Source: an uncultured Bacteroidales bacterium
GTDB taxonomy: Bacteria > Bacteroidota > Bacteroidia > Bacteroidales > UBA4417
Direction of reading: 5' to 3'
Length of the DNA: 9,181 nucleotides
Assembly (NCBI GenBank): GCA_937965665.1
Contig: CALCJE010000034.1
Location: forward strand, 1 to 9,181
In this document: positions 1 through 6,426 of the stretch, in pieces
How positions within the stretch are numbered: the stretch's first letter is position 1
Layout of the letters: every line of letters starts with the position of its first letter
Program-made: the position numbers and the translations under genes
The notes under the pieces: generated by a model
Seen by the model: the letters and a program-made list of their open reading frames with translations, nothing else
Told to the model about the DNA's origin: nothing
Databases searched by the model: none

Positions 1-47
1 ACGAGATGCCTAAGTGACTGGAGTTCAGACGTGTGCTCTTCCGATCT
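1..47 (+). other. Illumina TruSeq P7/index adapter left on the contig end (artefact)
   Basis: Bases 1-7 (ACGAGAT) are the 3' end of the P7 primer, 8-13 (GCCTAA) are the reverse complement of TruSeq index 3 (TTAGGC), and 14-47 are the constant index/read-2 adapter, ending in GCTCTTCCGATCT. The match, recalled from the published adapter design, is continuous without a mismatch. Genomic insert starts at base 48. Nothing in 1-47 should be annotated as biology. Confidence 0.97.
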
Positions 48-597
48 ACTTAAGCACCTGCAGGGCTTTTGTAAACTCACCCATGTCCTTTAACACCACA
101 CCCAGGTTATTGGCTGTAAGCAGATCATCCGGCTTTTTTGAAGCACTCCAGGCAGTAACATAAATGCCGGATGATCCGGCTCCAACCAGGGTGAACATGG
201 CAGCCATATCGGATCCATCGGTCGGTTTTTTTGAATTCTCCAGTAAGGATTTCAAACCGGGCAGGTCGCCTGACTTCGGCCCGTATGTCGCAAGAAGTCC
301 TTTGGCAAGGCTAACATAACTTTCGCGGGTAAGTTCAGTTACCTTAAGCGGAGTAGTTTTTAGGATTGGGCAATCGGCTTTTTTAACACCGGTTTTTGAT
401 GCAACACCGGCAGGATTTTTCTGGTTTGCGGCTTTTGCAGCCATATCATCAATCCACTTTTCGAAAGTGGTTTCTTCCTGCTCGGTAAGTTCTTCTCCTG
501 ATTTTTGTTTGGCCATAATGCGCTTAATCTCGTCGGGTTGGGCGAAACAGCTGAAACAAAAACCCAGTAACAGACATAGTAAAACAATTGCTTTCAT
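48..597 (-). CDS. Exported TPR-containing hypothetical protein, C-terminus missing
   Basis: Not recognised as a named family. The 183 visible residues begin with a signal peptide (hydrophobic 3-19, likely cut at CFA|Q20). A charged helical stretch with a 'GEELTEQEE..FEKWI' segment (34-49) follows, then a Lys/Ala-rich linker and a compact region around C76. The last residues (about 157-183: LLTANNLGVVLKDMGEFTKA) look like the start of a tetratricopeptide repeat. The apparent TAG stop is made of one genomic base plus adapter bases, so the protein is truncated and more TPRs probably followed. It is the last visible gene of the six-gene operon, 56 nt after its neighbour, and no terminator is seen. 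Location is inferred to be periplasm or outer membrane. TPRs suggest protein-protein contacts, but the partner is unknown. Confidence 0.8.
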
Positions 598-653
598 ATA
601 GAAAAAATCAGGGTGGGGATCATTAATTTCATGGATTAAACCTCATATTATAA

Positions 654-1640
654 TCAATATCCGATAAACTGGGCACCTACATCTGCATTCAGGTTGTATT
701 TAAAAACAGCATGCACCATGCTCGCATAAGTTCCGGCCTTCCCCATAGCCAGTTTTCCTGGGGTGTAATTGGGATCCTTCAATACGCCCTGGTTTTCGGC
801 CAGTTTCATCTGCAATTCTTCCAGGCGAAAATACTGCTGGAAATGTTCGGCTACATATCCTTTATAACCTTCGATTATCCGAAGGTACCTGGGAGTAAAT
901 TTCTCGCAATAATTCTGCCTGAGGGCTACTATCTTGTTGATGATTTGGTCGGTATTTCCGTTGCCTTTGGCAAGGTCTTTATAGAGTTTATCAATTTCAG
1001 GATTCATTTCTGACAATGCCGTATCGGCATCTAACTCGAGTTCTGTGAGCATTTCGAAGTACTTGTTTTCGGTAGCAAGGAGTGAATCCTTTAAATACTG
1101 CATTTCGGCCTGCAGATCGAGGTTGTTTTTAATTTCGAGTTGCTTCTGCTTGTTTTTTTCGGGTTCAGACTGTACATCGGCAATTACCATGGTGCTTGTT
1201 GCTTTGGCCCAACGCTGCTGAGCAGTTGAATCGTATCTGGCCACTTTATGGGCTTCGGCCGTATCTGCAAATCCATAGTTTTTCTGCAGCATCTGGTTTG
1301 CCAGCATCATTTTCTCTTCATCGCTCATTTTGTCGAGGTTTTTCATTTTTTCAGCCTCCTGACGTGTATAACCAGCTTTCATCAACACACTGACAGTTTG
1401 TTCGTCCTGGTGTTCGTCCTGGAATTGCTCTGAAGCTTCACTTTCTTTTTCAGCATTCTCTTTAAAAACACTAAGTGAACTTTGCAAAGCGTCCAGAAAT
1501 TGAGCTTTCTCACTTATTCCAAACCCGCACGGATCTGACGGAGGATTTGGTATGGCATTAAGATATTCCATGGGGGTGTGTTGGCCGGCTGCCCTGATGG
1601 CAACTGAAACCAGCAGAATAATCACACTCAGATTTTTCAT
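654..1640 (-). CDS. Exported coiled-coil hypothetical protein, paralogue of the 3787-4842 product
   Basis: 328 residues with the start at 1640. A longer frame opens at 1682, but only the ATG at 1640 puts a signal peptide (residues 1-19, AAG|Q) at the N-terminus. The mature protein is mostly charged helix, probably coiled coil (about 45-125 and 160-245). It is clearly related to the product at 3787-4842. Shared blocks are AIPxPPxxxC ending at C38 in both, an 'M(S/T)xExKMxxAxQxxQxN' helix (105-121), KYxxM...DTAxS (193-210), and YC...TPxY (244-251). C38 and C245 are its only cysteines outside the signal peptide, and both are kept in the paralogue, so a disulfide is possible. It lies 43 nt after the Cys-rich gene. 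Function unknown; a structural or scaffold role in the envelope is inference. Confidence 0.85.
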   Translation of the reverse strand: MKNLSVIILLVSVAIRAAGQHTPMEYLNAIPNPPSDPCGFGISEKAQFLDALQSSLSVFKENAEKESEASEQFQDEHQDEQTVSVLMKAGYTRQEAEKMKNLDKMSDEEKMMLANQMLQKNYGFADTAEAHKVARYDSTAQQRWAKATSTMVIADVQSEPEKNKQKQLEIKNNLDLQAEMQYLKDSLLATENKYFEMLTELELDADTALSEMNPEIDKLYKDLAKGNGNTDQIINKIVALRQNYCEKFTPRYLRIIEGYKGYVAEHFQQYFRLEELQMKLAENQGVLKDPNYTPGKLAMGKAGTYASMVHAVFKYNLNADVGAQFIGY

Positions 1641-1683
1641 GGGTTGTTGGGATTTACAGCTACGGGCATAAAAAAATAACATT

Positions 1684-2829
1684 CTATTCCCTTGCCAGAT
1701 CGTAACTTATGATGTAGGTTATCTTTTCGCCTGATACAGGATCGGTTTCCTCCTTTTTCTCGTTGCTTAGTTTTAAGGATTCGTCTCTGGCGGTTCCTTT
1801 GTACGGACCGAAGATGTATGTAAACGGAATGTCGGTTTTGTTTTTAATGGTTTCAGGTGGTTTGTTACTATTATCGCACCAGCTTTCGGCATATTTATAG
1901 CGGGTTTCGGTAATGTCAGCCTGATTTGAAGTAGCTTCAATTTTCATGGTATAAGTGCCATCGTCGTTAAAGACGATGTAGATACGGCTGTCGTTCACTT
2001 TTACTCCGTAGATTTCACTCTCGGAAGATGCTTCATCAATTTTTCCTTTCACGGAGTTTGTTTCATGATAGTACCTCCTGGTTTTCCCGGAAGGGCATTG
2101 GTAGCAACCGTCCTCAATTTCTTTTTCCGTTTCCTCCGAAATAGTGTAATCTACAAAGGTTCGTGCATATACCCTGGTCATCTTTTCGAACGTCCAGAAG
2201 TTATCCGAGTGCTTTTCGGCCTTGTAATGCAACTTATACTGCTTGTCCTGTTCGTTGCAAAAGATGGGATATTCCTTTTTTTCGTCTACCGACAGGTCGC
2301 TTTTAACTTCCACCTTGATGGTGCCTTTATAGGGACAAATTTCATATTTCAAAAGCTCATCGAAAAACTTTTGAGCCAGGGTTTTAACGCCTTCAAAAGC
2401 ACCTTCATCCAACGGTGATTGCTGAATAACGTTCACCAGCATTTTAGCGTTCGACATTTGCATGCATACTGCATTCATAAAAACTGTTTGCCCAGCCTGG
2501 GTCATTTTCAACGAAACCAGGTAATGGGCACCCATGGCCCCTGCAAGATCTGCAAGGGTATTATCATCGCCTACGCCCAGAAGCTGTTTTTCCCTTTCGT
2601 GGCTCAGCACGGCAACAATATTCTGATAACTTGTGGCTGTAGCACAGGGAAATTTATCGGCAATGGTATTGTTAAATTCACCTTCGAAAGCATCGCAAAA
2701 CAGGGAGAGCTTATCCTCACTGTTCTTGTCCTGAGCCGTGATTTTCCATGTCAGAAAAAACTTGGTCTTTTCGGCCTTCGTAACAGGCAACACACATATG
2801 ATGAGCAGTATAAGCAGCACACTTTTCAT
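1684..2829 (-). CDS. Exported Cys-rich protein, possible CsgG/TolB-like N-terminal fold
   Basis: 381 residues. The signal peptide is 1-19 (VTKA|E). Residues about 60-165 follow a pattern seen in CsgG/LpoB/TolB-N-like domains: an early 'VAVLSHEREKQLL' strand-helix, then 'LADLAGAMGAHYLVSLKM' (92-109), a strand pair 'QTVFMNAVCMQM', and a closing helix 'VKTLAQKFFDELL' (148-160). This is a by-eye fold guess. The C-terminal half (about 168-381) is beta-rich, with acidic turns such as FNDDGTYTMKI (287-297). The mature chain has eight cysteines (45, 62, 122, 165, 191, 242, 245, 318), including C242-x-x-C245, suggesting disulfides in an oxidising compartment. The ATG overlaps the TGA of the upstream LRR gene (ATGA), so the two are probably translationally coupled. 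Function not known. Confidence 0.85.
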   Translation of the reverse strand: MKSVLLILLIICVLPVTKAEKTKFFLTWKITAQDKNSEDKLSLFCDAFEGEFNNTIADKFPCATATSYQNIVAVLSHEREKQLLGVGDDNTLADLAGAMGAHYLVSLKMTQAGQTVFMNAVCMQMSNAKMLVNVIQQSPLDEGAFEGVKTLAQKFFDELLKYEICPYKGTIKVEVKSDLSVDEKKEYPIFCNEQDKQYKLHYKAEKHSDNFWTFEKMTRVYARTFVDYTISEETEKEIEDGCYQCPSGKTRRYYHETNSVKGKIDEASSESEIYGVKVNDSRIYIVFNDDGTYTMKIEATSNQADITETRYKYAESWCDNSNKPPETIKNKTDIPFTYIFGPYKGTARDESLKLSNEKKEETDPVSGEKITYIISYDLARE

Positions 2830-3716
2830 TGTACGAGGATTTCACAGTTGGGCAATAATGCTTTTATTTGTTCAATTTCGCTTTCGCTGATACTGGTTTT
2901 GGCGATGCCGAGTTTTTTAAGCTGGTTCAATGAACCAACCACCGGCAACAGCGAATTAACCGGGTTCATATCCAAATAAAGCGTCTGTAGCGACGACAAG
3001 CCAGCAACAGAAGCGGGAAGTTCTGAAATAGCGTTGTTGTAAAGCGACAAATATTTCAGATTCGGAAACTGTTCGATCGAAGCTGGGACTGATGACACAT
3101 AACCCTGAAAATTAATAATATGGAGTTGTTCGAGCGGATAGTTGCGCGCGCGCGCAAGCAGGTCGTCGAGGTCCACTTTTACCGGCCCCTTGCTGCATGT
3201 AATGAGCAAGGCTTTGATGGATTTGAAATTTTCCATTTGGTCGATGATGCGCTGGATAGTTGGCACCGACATATCAATACACAGGAAGGTTTGTTCTTCG
3301 TAGTATTGCGGATTTTTCACCTTAGGCGATTCGTCGTCCTTGTAGGCTTCCACAATTTTATCGCGGACTGGTTTGGCCAGTAAGCGGTCGCCGCTTTCAC
3401 CCTGGTCGACACTTTTCATCATCTGGCTCCAGAGACTCATTTTGTACTCGGCTTCTTCCTGAATTTTTGCCGTATCCACTTTTGCACCCGCGGCTTGCTG
3501 CTGGTTCATTTTATTCACCATCATCAGTTGCTTCGACAATTCCTCAATTTTTGCCTGGGATTTGTTGGCGGCAGCTTCGTCGCTCCAGTTGGTATTACGA
3601 CGGATTTCGGCCATTTCCTTTTTAAGTTGTTCAGCGGTTTTTGGCTGATTTTGCGCATACGTGGCACAACTCAGCAGCATTGCCAGTAAGATGATAAAAA
3701 GCTTTTTTAGCAACAT
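2826..3716 (-). CDS. Exported leucine-rich-repeat protein
   Basis: 296 residues from the ATG at 3716. A longer frame begins at 3818 but overlaps the upstream gene and hides the signal peptide, so 3716 is preferred. Residues 1-21 are a signal peptide ending TYA|Q. 'LLSC' at 14-17 is a weak lipobox-like alternative. Residues 25-110 are a Gln/Met/Lys-rich helical region. Residues 142-192 look like a strand-helix lead-in. From about 195 to the end there are roughly four leucine-rich repeats (for example 'LKYLSLYNNAISELPASVAGLSSL' split over 220-243, then 'LQTLYLDMNPVNSLLP'), closing with a half repeat that carries C291. LRRs normally form a protein-binding solenoid, and here the ligand is unknown. 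The last codon overlaps the next gene's start. A (GC)6 tract sits just before the LRRs. Confidence 0.88.
   Translation of the reverse strand: MLLKKLFIILLAMLLSCATYAQNQPKTAEQLKKEMAEIRRNTNWSDEAAANKSQAKIEELSKQLMMVNKMNQQQAAGAKVDTAKIQEEAEYKMSLWSQMMKSVDQGESGDRLLAKPVRDKIVEAYKDDESPKVKNPQYYEEQTFLCIDMSVPTIQRIIDQMENFKSIKALLITCSKGPVKVDLDDLLARARNYPLEQLHIINFQGYVSSVPASIEQFPNLKYLSLYNNAISELPASVAGLSSLQTLYLDMNPVNSLLPVVGSLNQLKKLGIAKTSISESEIEQIKALLPNCEILVQ
3142..3157. repeat. (GC)6 dinucleotide tract inside a 16-bp palindrome
   Basis: TTGCGCGCGCGCGCAA is a perfect palindrome with six GC units at 3144-3155, inside the LRR gene, encoding A-R-A-R (residues 188-191) at the border of the helical region and the LRR solenoid. 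A pure alternating GC run of this length stands out in AT-leaning DNA. A slip of one unit would shift the frame and remove the LRR domain. Confidence 0.7.
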
Positions 3717-3786
3717 AGGGAACAGGCTTTTAAAAACAGGGTTAGTGTCCGCACTTAGATAAAACCTGAAATTACTTGTCAATAAT

Positions 3787-4842
3787 TTAATACTCTTCCT
3801 TATTAGGATCTTGCACAAGTTTGTATTTACGGCAATCGGCCAGCAGCGAGGTGTAGTGCTCTACGGCTTTGAGTGCTGATAATCCAAGTGCTTCTTTAGG
3901 CGGGCGAACGCCGGTTTGCCTGAAAATGATTTCGGAGTTCAGATAATCCACGCTGTCGCAATCGGAAAAAGTTGTTGGCACATATTGCCGTAAACCTTTC
4001 AGTATTTCAAAGTATTTGGGTGTTCGCTCAAAGCAATACTGGTATTTGTATTGCTGTATCTTTTTCTGGAACATTTTTACCTGTTCAAAATCCTCACGGC
4101 TGGCAGCCTCATTGTTACGGCGGTCCGGATCATTTTTACGGTTTTCATTAATTTGCGCAATTTGCCGCTCATAAGGGGCAATTGCCTTAAGTAAGTCGCT
4201 AAAGGCTGTGTCGCTCTCAACCTGCAGGCTATCAATCATGCTGGTATATTTGCTTCCTCCACCCATAAGCCGCTGATTGATATCATACAACTCTTTCATC
4301 AGGTCGGCCTGCGATTTCATTTTCAGTCGTTCAGCCTCCAGCGCAGCAGGATCAGCATTCTGATCGGCCATACGCTCGGTGGCATAAGCCTGGGAGTAGC
4401 GTTTGAGGGCAGCAGTATCCTTCCCCTTGGAATACTCTTTCAAATTCTGCATTTCCTTCATCGAAACATTCATATTCTGCTGCATGATCTGGTCGGCAAA
4501 TTGCATTTTCTGCTCCTGTGTCATGTGCTTATTGTCCTTTTTCATGGCTTGCATTTGCTGGGGGGTGAGCTGGAGGTTTGCATTTTGAATCATTTGCTGC
4601 TTCATATCCTCTTTGTGCTCTTTCATGTAGGTGTTCACTATCTTTTCCCTTTCAGCAATTTCATTGGATATTTCAAACTGGACCTTGCCAAGCAGGCGGA
4701 AATATGCATTGATGCTGGTATCGTCGAGGCACACAGTTTCGGGCGGGAAAGGGATTGCCGGGAAAAAATTGTAGGCATTTTTTTGTCCGGCTACGATAGC
4801 CGGGACAAAGTTTAAAGCCAAAAGAAAAAGTAGCCATTTCAT
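3787..4842 (-). CDS. Exported Met/Gln-rich coiled-coil hypothetical protein
   Basis: 351 residues. The signal peptide is 1-19 (VAG|Q). The mature start carries 'FFPAIPFPPETVC38', matching 'LNAIPNPPSDPC38' in the product at 654-1640. Residues 55-135 are a long helix unusually rich in methionine and glutamine, with eleven Met between 73 and 131. Another helical span covers 165-270. Near the C-terminus 'YQYC270FERTPKYFEILKG' matches the paralogue's YC245 block. Additional cysteines are C295 and C337. No enzyme motif is visible. It is the second gene of the operon, 32 nt after the OmpA-like gene, and the next start lies 70 nt downstream. It and its paralogue flank the LRR and Cys-rich genes, which suggests duplication inside the operon. 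Periplasmic or surface location is inferred from the signal peptide only. Confidence 0.87.
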   Translation of the reverse strand: MKWLLFLLALNFVPAIVAGQKNAYNFFPAIPFPPETVCLDDTSINAYFRLLGKVQFEISNEIAEREKIVNTYMKEHKEDMKQQMIQNANLQLTPQQMQAMKKDNKHMTQEQKMQFADQIMQQNMNVSMKEMQNLKEYSKGKDTAALKRYSQAYATERMADQNADPAALEAERLKMKSQADLMKELYDINQRLMGGGSKYTSMIDSLQVESDTAFSDLLKAIAPYERQIAQINENRKNDPDRRNNEAASREDFEQVKMFQKKIQQYKYQYCFERTPKYFEILKGLRQYVPTTFSDCDSVDYLNSEIIFRQTGVRPPKEALGLSALKAVEHYTSLLADCRKYKLVQDPNKEEY

Positions 4843-4874
4843 AGTAGAAATCGATTAGGATTAGGGGGCGAAAA

Positions 4875-6152
4875 CTACATTTTAATAAACTCCACCCTGC
4901 GGTTGAGCGCTTTGTTGGAAGGCGTATCGTTTGGTGCAATAGGTTTACTTTCTCCCATTCCATCGGTAATCAGCCGGTCGCCATTAACATTGAATGATTT
5001 TACAAGCTCGTTTTTAACAGCTGCAGCCCTACGTTTCGAAAGGTCGAGGTTGGCAGCATCGGCACCGTCACTGTCGGTATGGCCAACAATTTTAACTTTT
5101 ACATCAGGAACTTCGTTCAATACTTTTGCGATATCGTTTAAAGTGCCATACGATTCGGGTTTTACAACATCTTTATTCACATCGAAATAAATGCCATAGG
5201 TTACCAATTTGCCTTCGGTGAGCAATTTGTTCCTGGTATCGGGTGATGCGGTAGTAATTTTAATATTTGTTACATACGAGCTACAGGATGCGCCGCGCCA
5301 AAGCTGAAAGGCAAAGCGGGTAAACTTACTGTCTTCATAAAGGTTCGTTGGCATATCCAGCACTTTTTTACCTTCATGATAGATACGGACCCTGCGGTTC
5401 TGGACCCAGATAATAACATGGCTCAGTTTTTCCTCTTTCACAGGGTTGAGGTCGGATGTGCCCGTTATTTTTGGTTGACCTGATTTTAACCCGTCAGTTC
5501 CCCACCCGCTTTTGGATACAGACACCATCAGCCCTGTTTTGCAGTTGTAAGGATCGCTCATTTCCTTGTAGGCGTTTTCTCCATACATGGCAACACCAAC
5601 TGCATAGCGTCCACCTGATTTTTTAGGAACCACGTCAAATTCAACAATAAAATTCTTGGGAAAATCAATAGGCTTTAAAAACCACCAGTTCCCTTCGGTA
5701 GCATTCAGATTTAACCAGTTACCAGGGGCAACATTTAATGTGTTGACTTCACCTGATTTATTGGTGGTCCATAATGCCGGGAAATCGCCCACGGCATCCT
5801 GGCTGAAATCTTCGAACAGCAGGACTTTGTCGCCCGGAACAAAATCGTAGTTTGAAAACGATTTCAACGATGTCTGGTCCTGCTTGCCTCCGGTTTGGCC
5901 AGTGCCCGCTGTTGTTGTTGTAGCTTTGGGATCAGTTTTTTGCGTTGCCGGTGGAGTCGACTTTTTGTTGGTGCCCAAAATACTGTCTTCAACCGCATCG
6001 AGTCCTTTGTCAATGCCTTTATCGATCTGATGGTTAATCCGGTTCACTGCTTTGTTTTGTACACGTTTCGGAACATTGATAATTTGGGCATTGGCATACG
6101 TTACTGCGCCCAAAAGCAGAATTGCAAAAAAGATTCGGATGATGGTTTTCAT
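4875..6152 (-). CDS. OmpA-family peptidoglycan-binding protein with jelly-roll-like N-terminal domain
   Basis: 425 residues and first gene of the operon. The signal peptide is 1-22 (ANA|Q). Residues 26-60 form an amphipathic helix (NKAVNRINHQIDKGIDKGLD), then a Thr/Lys/Gly/Gln linker to about 97. Residues about 100-300 are a beta-rich domain opening with YDFVPGDKVLLFEDF and rich in aromatic strands, resembling laminin-G/concanavalin-type jelly rolls by eye. Residues about 318-425 are an OmpA C-terminal domain: GIYFDVNKDVVKPES (320-334), GHTDSDG (357-363), LSKRR (371-375) and the closing NRRVEFIKM. D360 and R375 have the 15-residue spacing of the known diaminopimelate-binding Asp/Arg pair (D271/R286 in Acinetobacter OmpA). 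No beta-barrel is present, so it is probably a periplasmic or anchored cell-wall tether. The jelly roll might bind glycan (inference). Confidence 0.93.
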   Translation of the reverse strand: MKTIIRIFFAILLLGAVTYANAQIINVPKRVQNKAVNRINHQIDKGIDKGLDAVEDSILGTNKKSTPPATQKTDPKATTTTAGTGQTGGKQDQTSLKSFSNYDFVPGDKVLLFEDFSQDAVGDFPALWTTNKSGEVNTLNVAPGNWLNLNATEGNWWFLKPIDFPKNFIVEFDVVPKKSGGRYAVGVAMYGENAYKEMSDPYNCKTGLMVSVSKSGWGTDGLKSGQPKITGTSDLNPVKEEKLSHVIIWVQNRRVRIYHEGKKVLDMPTNLYEDSKFTRFAFQLWRGASCSSYVTNIKITTASPDTRNKLLTEGKLVTYGIYFDVNKDVVKPESYGTLNDIAKVLNEVPDVKVKIVGHTDSDGADAANLDLSKRRAAAVKNELVKSFNVNGDRLITDGMGESKPIAPNDTPSNKALNRRVEFIKM

Positions 6153-6199
6153 GGTTTTTGAGATTAACTAAATGATTATGTGACACATTCCGGTAATAA

Positions 6200-6207
6200 C
6201 AAAACTA
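6200..6207 (-). promoter_or_regulatory. -7 box (TAGTTTTG) of the six-gene operon
   Basis: Read on the minus strand, TAGTTTTG fits the Bacteroidota primary-sigma -7 consensus TANNTTTG exactly. It lies 20 nt after the 19-nt operator and 47 nt before the ATG of the OmpA-like gene. There is no TTG at the -33 position, where CCCTGG abuts the operator, so the promoter may need an activator. A transcription start near 6193 would be expected. Confidence 0.6.
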
Positions 6208-6227
6208 AAACATGGTATGGACCAGGG

Positions 6228-6246
6228 TATCCCTTTTTTCAGGGAT
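6228..6246 (-). promoter_or_regulatory. Operator copy A, ATCCCTGAAAAAAGGGATA
   Basis: On the minus strand the 19 nt are identical to copy B at 7627-7645. The arms ATCCCT and AGGGAT form a 6-bp inverted repeat around GAAAAA. The site lies exactly 20 nt before the -7 box, where an activator would replace a -33 element. A further AGGG (6224-6227) makes AGGGTATCCCT with the left edge, so there may be a third half-site. The binding protein is not known. A response regulator paired with the kinase at 7750 is the likely candidate (inference). Confidence 0.6.
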
Positions 6247-6321
6247 TTTGGAAGAGAACGAGGAATATATTCAGTTGATGTAAATATAGCAAAATTTATA
6301 CAGAATTATTCCGAAATCAAT

Positions 6322-6359
6322 AAAAAAAGCAAAACGGCAACCTTTTTCAGGTTGCCGTT
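6322..6359 (-). terminator. Rho-independent terminator of the shorter OmpA-like gene
   Basis: A perfect 11-bp inverted repeat (AACGGCAACCT at 6333-6343 and AGGTTGCCGTT at 6349-6359) with a 5-nt loop. Read on the minus strand, the stem is followed by TTTTGCTTTTTTT. It lies 67 nt after the stop of the 6427-7548 gene, in the right direction to end that transcript and to separate it from the six-gene operon. Confidence 0.9.
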
Positions 6360-6426
6360 CATGGGTATCCTTGCAATATCCAAAACTAAATAGTTATAGC
6401 GAAAGCTTTAACATTTTTATTGAATG

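Noticed and set aside
1641..1682. Upstream start for the second coiled-coil gene
   Set aside because: It would add 14 residues before the signal peptide and leave 1 nt to the previous stop. The internal ATG at 1640 places the signal peptide at the true N-terminus.
2419..2979. 186-codon open frame on the plus strand
   Set aside because: It lies opposite the Cys-rich and LRR genes, has no signal peptide or domain, and its amino-acid mix is that of an antisense shadow. The minus-strand genes have clear signal peptides and repeats.
3666..3677. Lipobox (LLSC) in the LRR protein
   Set aside because: The residue before serine is Leu, which is unusual for a lipobox, and a standard signal peptidase I site (TYA|Q) follows four residues later. 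Kept only as an alternative.
3717..3818. Upstream start for the LRR gene
   Set aside because: It would add 34 residues before the signal peptide and overlap the preceding gene by 32 nt.
4673..4963. 96-codon minus-strand frame across the OmpA/coiled-coil junction
   Set aside because: It is out of frame with both real genes and overlaps them. The 32-nt gap between the two genes is ordinary operon spacing.
6260..6320. Alternative promoter boxes (TAAATTTTG, TATATTTA) further upstream of the operon
   Set aside because: They are imperfect or wrongly spaced, in a very AT-rich stretch just after the terminator. The TAGTTTTG box with the operator fits better.
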